From CAZSAT01 sp964604675 (GTDB taxonomy: Bacteria; Myxococcota_A; UBA796; CAJQPC01): DNA of 31,801 nt. This document shows positions 30,796 to 31,801 of this stretch, piece by piece; position 1 is the first letter of the stretch, and each line of letters begins with the position of its first letter. The notes beneath the pieces were generated by a model. The model made no database searches and was not told the origin of the DNA. It saw only the letters and a list, made by a program, of their open reading frames with translations. Both the position numbers and the translations under genes were made by a program. The stretch is from the NCBI GenBank assembly GCA_964604675.1, contig CAZSAT010000084.1, forward strand, positions 1 through 31,801, read 5' to 3'.

Positions 30796-31614
30796 TCAGG
30801 CAAGGGCCGCCGACACCGCACCCACGCACCCAAGGGTTGCGGGAAGCGGGACGACCACGTCAGCGCAGAACAGCTCTTCCGGGAAGGGGTTGACCAGCAC
30901 GACCTTCGCGCCATGCTGCCGGGCTTGGAGCGCAAGTTCTCTCACGATGGGGACGCCGCCCGAGCACCCAACGATGAACACCGCGTCGACCGGAGAACGG
31001 AGGAAGTGGTCGCACGCGGCTCGGCGCGCTCCATAGCCCTCCCCGAAGAGAAGCACGTTGGGGCGGTCGGCCGGTCCGCACTCGAGGCTCAGGCTCTGCC
31101 GGACACGCCTGACTCTGCCGCCGGCCTTGTTGGAGACCTCCACAGCCCAGGAGAGCGCGTCGAAGCCCCGCAAGAGGTATTCGGAGGTTGCGGTGGCGTT
31201 TGCATCCTGAGCGACCGCAGCAGCGTCGGGTGTCCAGATCTCCCCGAGGCGCCCATGCAGGCGCGACACCAGGGGTGTGTTCGCCGCTTCATGCAAGCCG
31301 TCGATGTTCTGGGTGGCCACCAGGACCTGGCGACCCGGCGCTCGCGCAAGCTCTGCCACAGCGAAGTGCGCCGCGTTGGGCGCGCTGTGCTGGATGTCCC
31401 GATGGAGCTGATCCATCATCCGGAGACCGCGCTCTCGGTCGGCGCCAAAGGCTGCTGCGTTTCGGAACACCGAAGAGAGGCTCGGGACTCGCGTAGGGCC
31501 ACGGTAGGTCGGAAGGCCGGACTCAACGGAGATGCCGGCGCCGGTGAGGACCAGGATTCGCTGGGCGCCCCGGAGGAGACGTCCCGCCTCCAGAGCCGGT
31601 TGAAGACTCGCCAT
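30796..31614 (-). CDS. Sir2 family NAD-dependent protein without zinc cysteines
   Basis: This is a protein of 272 residues of the sirtuin fold. The NAD-binding motif is TGAGISVESGLPTYRG (24-39), the TQNIDGLH motif lies at 101-108 and the catalytic histidine is LHG His120. The late motifs LLFGEGY, VGCSGGVP and VNPFP follow. The zinc-binding Cys tetrad usually found after the catalytic His is missing: only single cysteines are present, and the region reads AVEVSNKAGGRVRR. It could be a protein deacylase with a degenerate zinc module, or an NAD-consuming defence effector; the sequence does not decide. No partner gene is adjacent on its strand. ATG 31614 matches the family N-terminus, although no clear ribosome site precedes it. 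Confidence 0.85.
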   Translation of the reverse strand: MASLQPALEAGRLLRGAQRILVLTGAGISVESGLPTYRGPTRVPSLSSVFRNAAAFGADRERGLRMMDQLHRDIQHSAPNAAHFAVAELARAPGRQVLVATQNIDGLHEAANTPLVSRLHGRLGEIWTPDAAAVAQDANATATSEYLLRGFDALSWAVEVSNKAGGRVRRVRQSLSLECGPADRPNVLLFGEGYGARRAACDHFLRSPVDAVFIVGCSGGVPIVRELALQARQHGAKVVLVNPFPEELFCADVVVPLPATLGCVGAVSAALA

Positions 31615-31683
31615 TGCCCGAGGCTACCCGCCCGCAGGACCAGTTTCTGTCCGGTTTTCGGGTGTGTTCACGACTCTATGGAT

Positions 31684-31703
31684 CCGCTCAGGTTCCTGAG
31701 CGG
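31684..31703. repeat. Hairpin just inside the right terminal repeat
   Basis: CCGCTCAGG and CCTGAGCGG form a perfect nine-base inverted repeat around two bases, eight bases inside the right terminal repeat. No equivalent is seen inside the left repeat, where a gene begins at once. Confidence 0.5.
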
Positions 31704-31710
31704 CCACCCC

Positions 31711-31801
31711 CCAGCGAGCCGAACACCAACACATCAACACACCCATTTCTGTCCGGACACTTCCTGTCCCCCGCGTGCCCTACCGTCTCCTCAGGCACCG
31801 C
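31711..31801 (-). repeat. Right copy of 91-bp terminal inverted repeat
   Basis: This is the reverse complement of bases 1-91 with two mismatches. It lies 96 bases upstream of the Sir2 start. An extra copy of the outer motif TTTCTGTCCGG occurs in the same orientation at about 31645, before the repeat proper, suggesting nested or repeated element ends. Confidence 0.9.

Noticed and set aside
1..31801. Insertion sequence or Tn7-like transposon with its own transposase
   Set aside because: Inverted repeats are present at the ends, but no DDE, HUH, serine or tyrosine recombinase motif is found in any supported gene.

Overview
The window is 31.8 kb of very GC-rich DNA (roughly 70 %) with strong G/C third-position bias and frequent GTG starts. 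It reads as a dense defence island. There is no rRNA, no complete tRNA, no CRISPR array and no housekeeping operon. A Myxococcota-type or other high-GC soil or aquatic bacterium fits best. The taxon cannot be fixed from the sequence, and an actinomycete is not excluded. The piece looks like a metagenomic scaffold: a 100-N gap is flanked by an exact 55-base duplication, and the two ends share exactly 55 identical bases in inverted orientation. Both point to k = 55 assembly joins.

Left part (1-8.1 kb): a DUF4143 AAA ATPase gene (minus) diverges, from a short AT-rich operator/promoter, from a very large GHKL (sacsin/HSP90-like) ATPase with a C-terminal DUF3883 nuclease-like domain. Next come the stranded 3' tail of a second DUF4143 gene and a decayed AbiEi/AbiEii-type toxin-antitoxin pair. 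The regulator of that pair is frameshifted and the toxin is both frameshifted and internally deleted.

Centre (8.3-15.4 kb): a three-part nuclease-exonuclease-helicase of the TM0106/RecB-like type, then a GmrSD-like type IV restriction protein (DUF262 + DUF1524-like HNH). An intact DUF433 antitoxin follows, coupled to a DUF5615 toxin that has lost its middle. A tRNA 3'-end fragment lies between this toxin and the next operon and may mark an old integration junction.

Right-centre (15.4-25.6 kb): a two-gene McrBC-type operon on the minus strand. Its AAA+ McrB-like subunit carries a PUA/EVE-like domain and a segment resembling the phosphorothioate sulfur-binding domain of ScoMcrA. Its McrC-like partner is a DUF2357 PD-(D/E)XK nuclease. 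Just upstream lies another DUF4143 gene tail. Then, on the plus strand, comes a small acidic protein followed by a 1414-residue fusion of HIT, PLD-like nuclease, SF2 helicase and S24/LexA-like peptidase domains. This pair is the best candidate here for an undescribed system.

Right part (25.6-31.8 kb): two divergent gene pairs of unknown function (516 and 343 aa; 215 and 386 aa, the last with a long Gly/Ser/Ala low-complexity tail and a 20-bp perfect palindrome inside its coding region), then a Sir2 family protein. Both ends carry a 91-bp inverted repeat (2 mismatches). No transposase, integrase or recombinase is visible. The genes look like several independent anti-invader modules acting on modified or foreign DNA, and the junctions between some of them hold broken DUF4143 or toxin-antitoxin genes.
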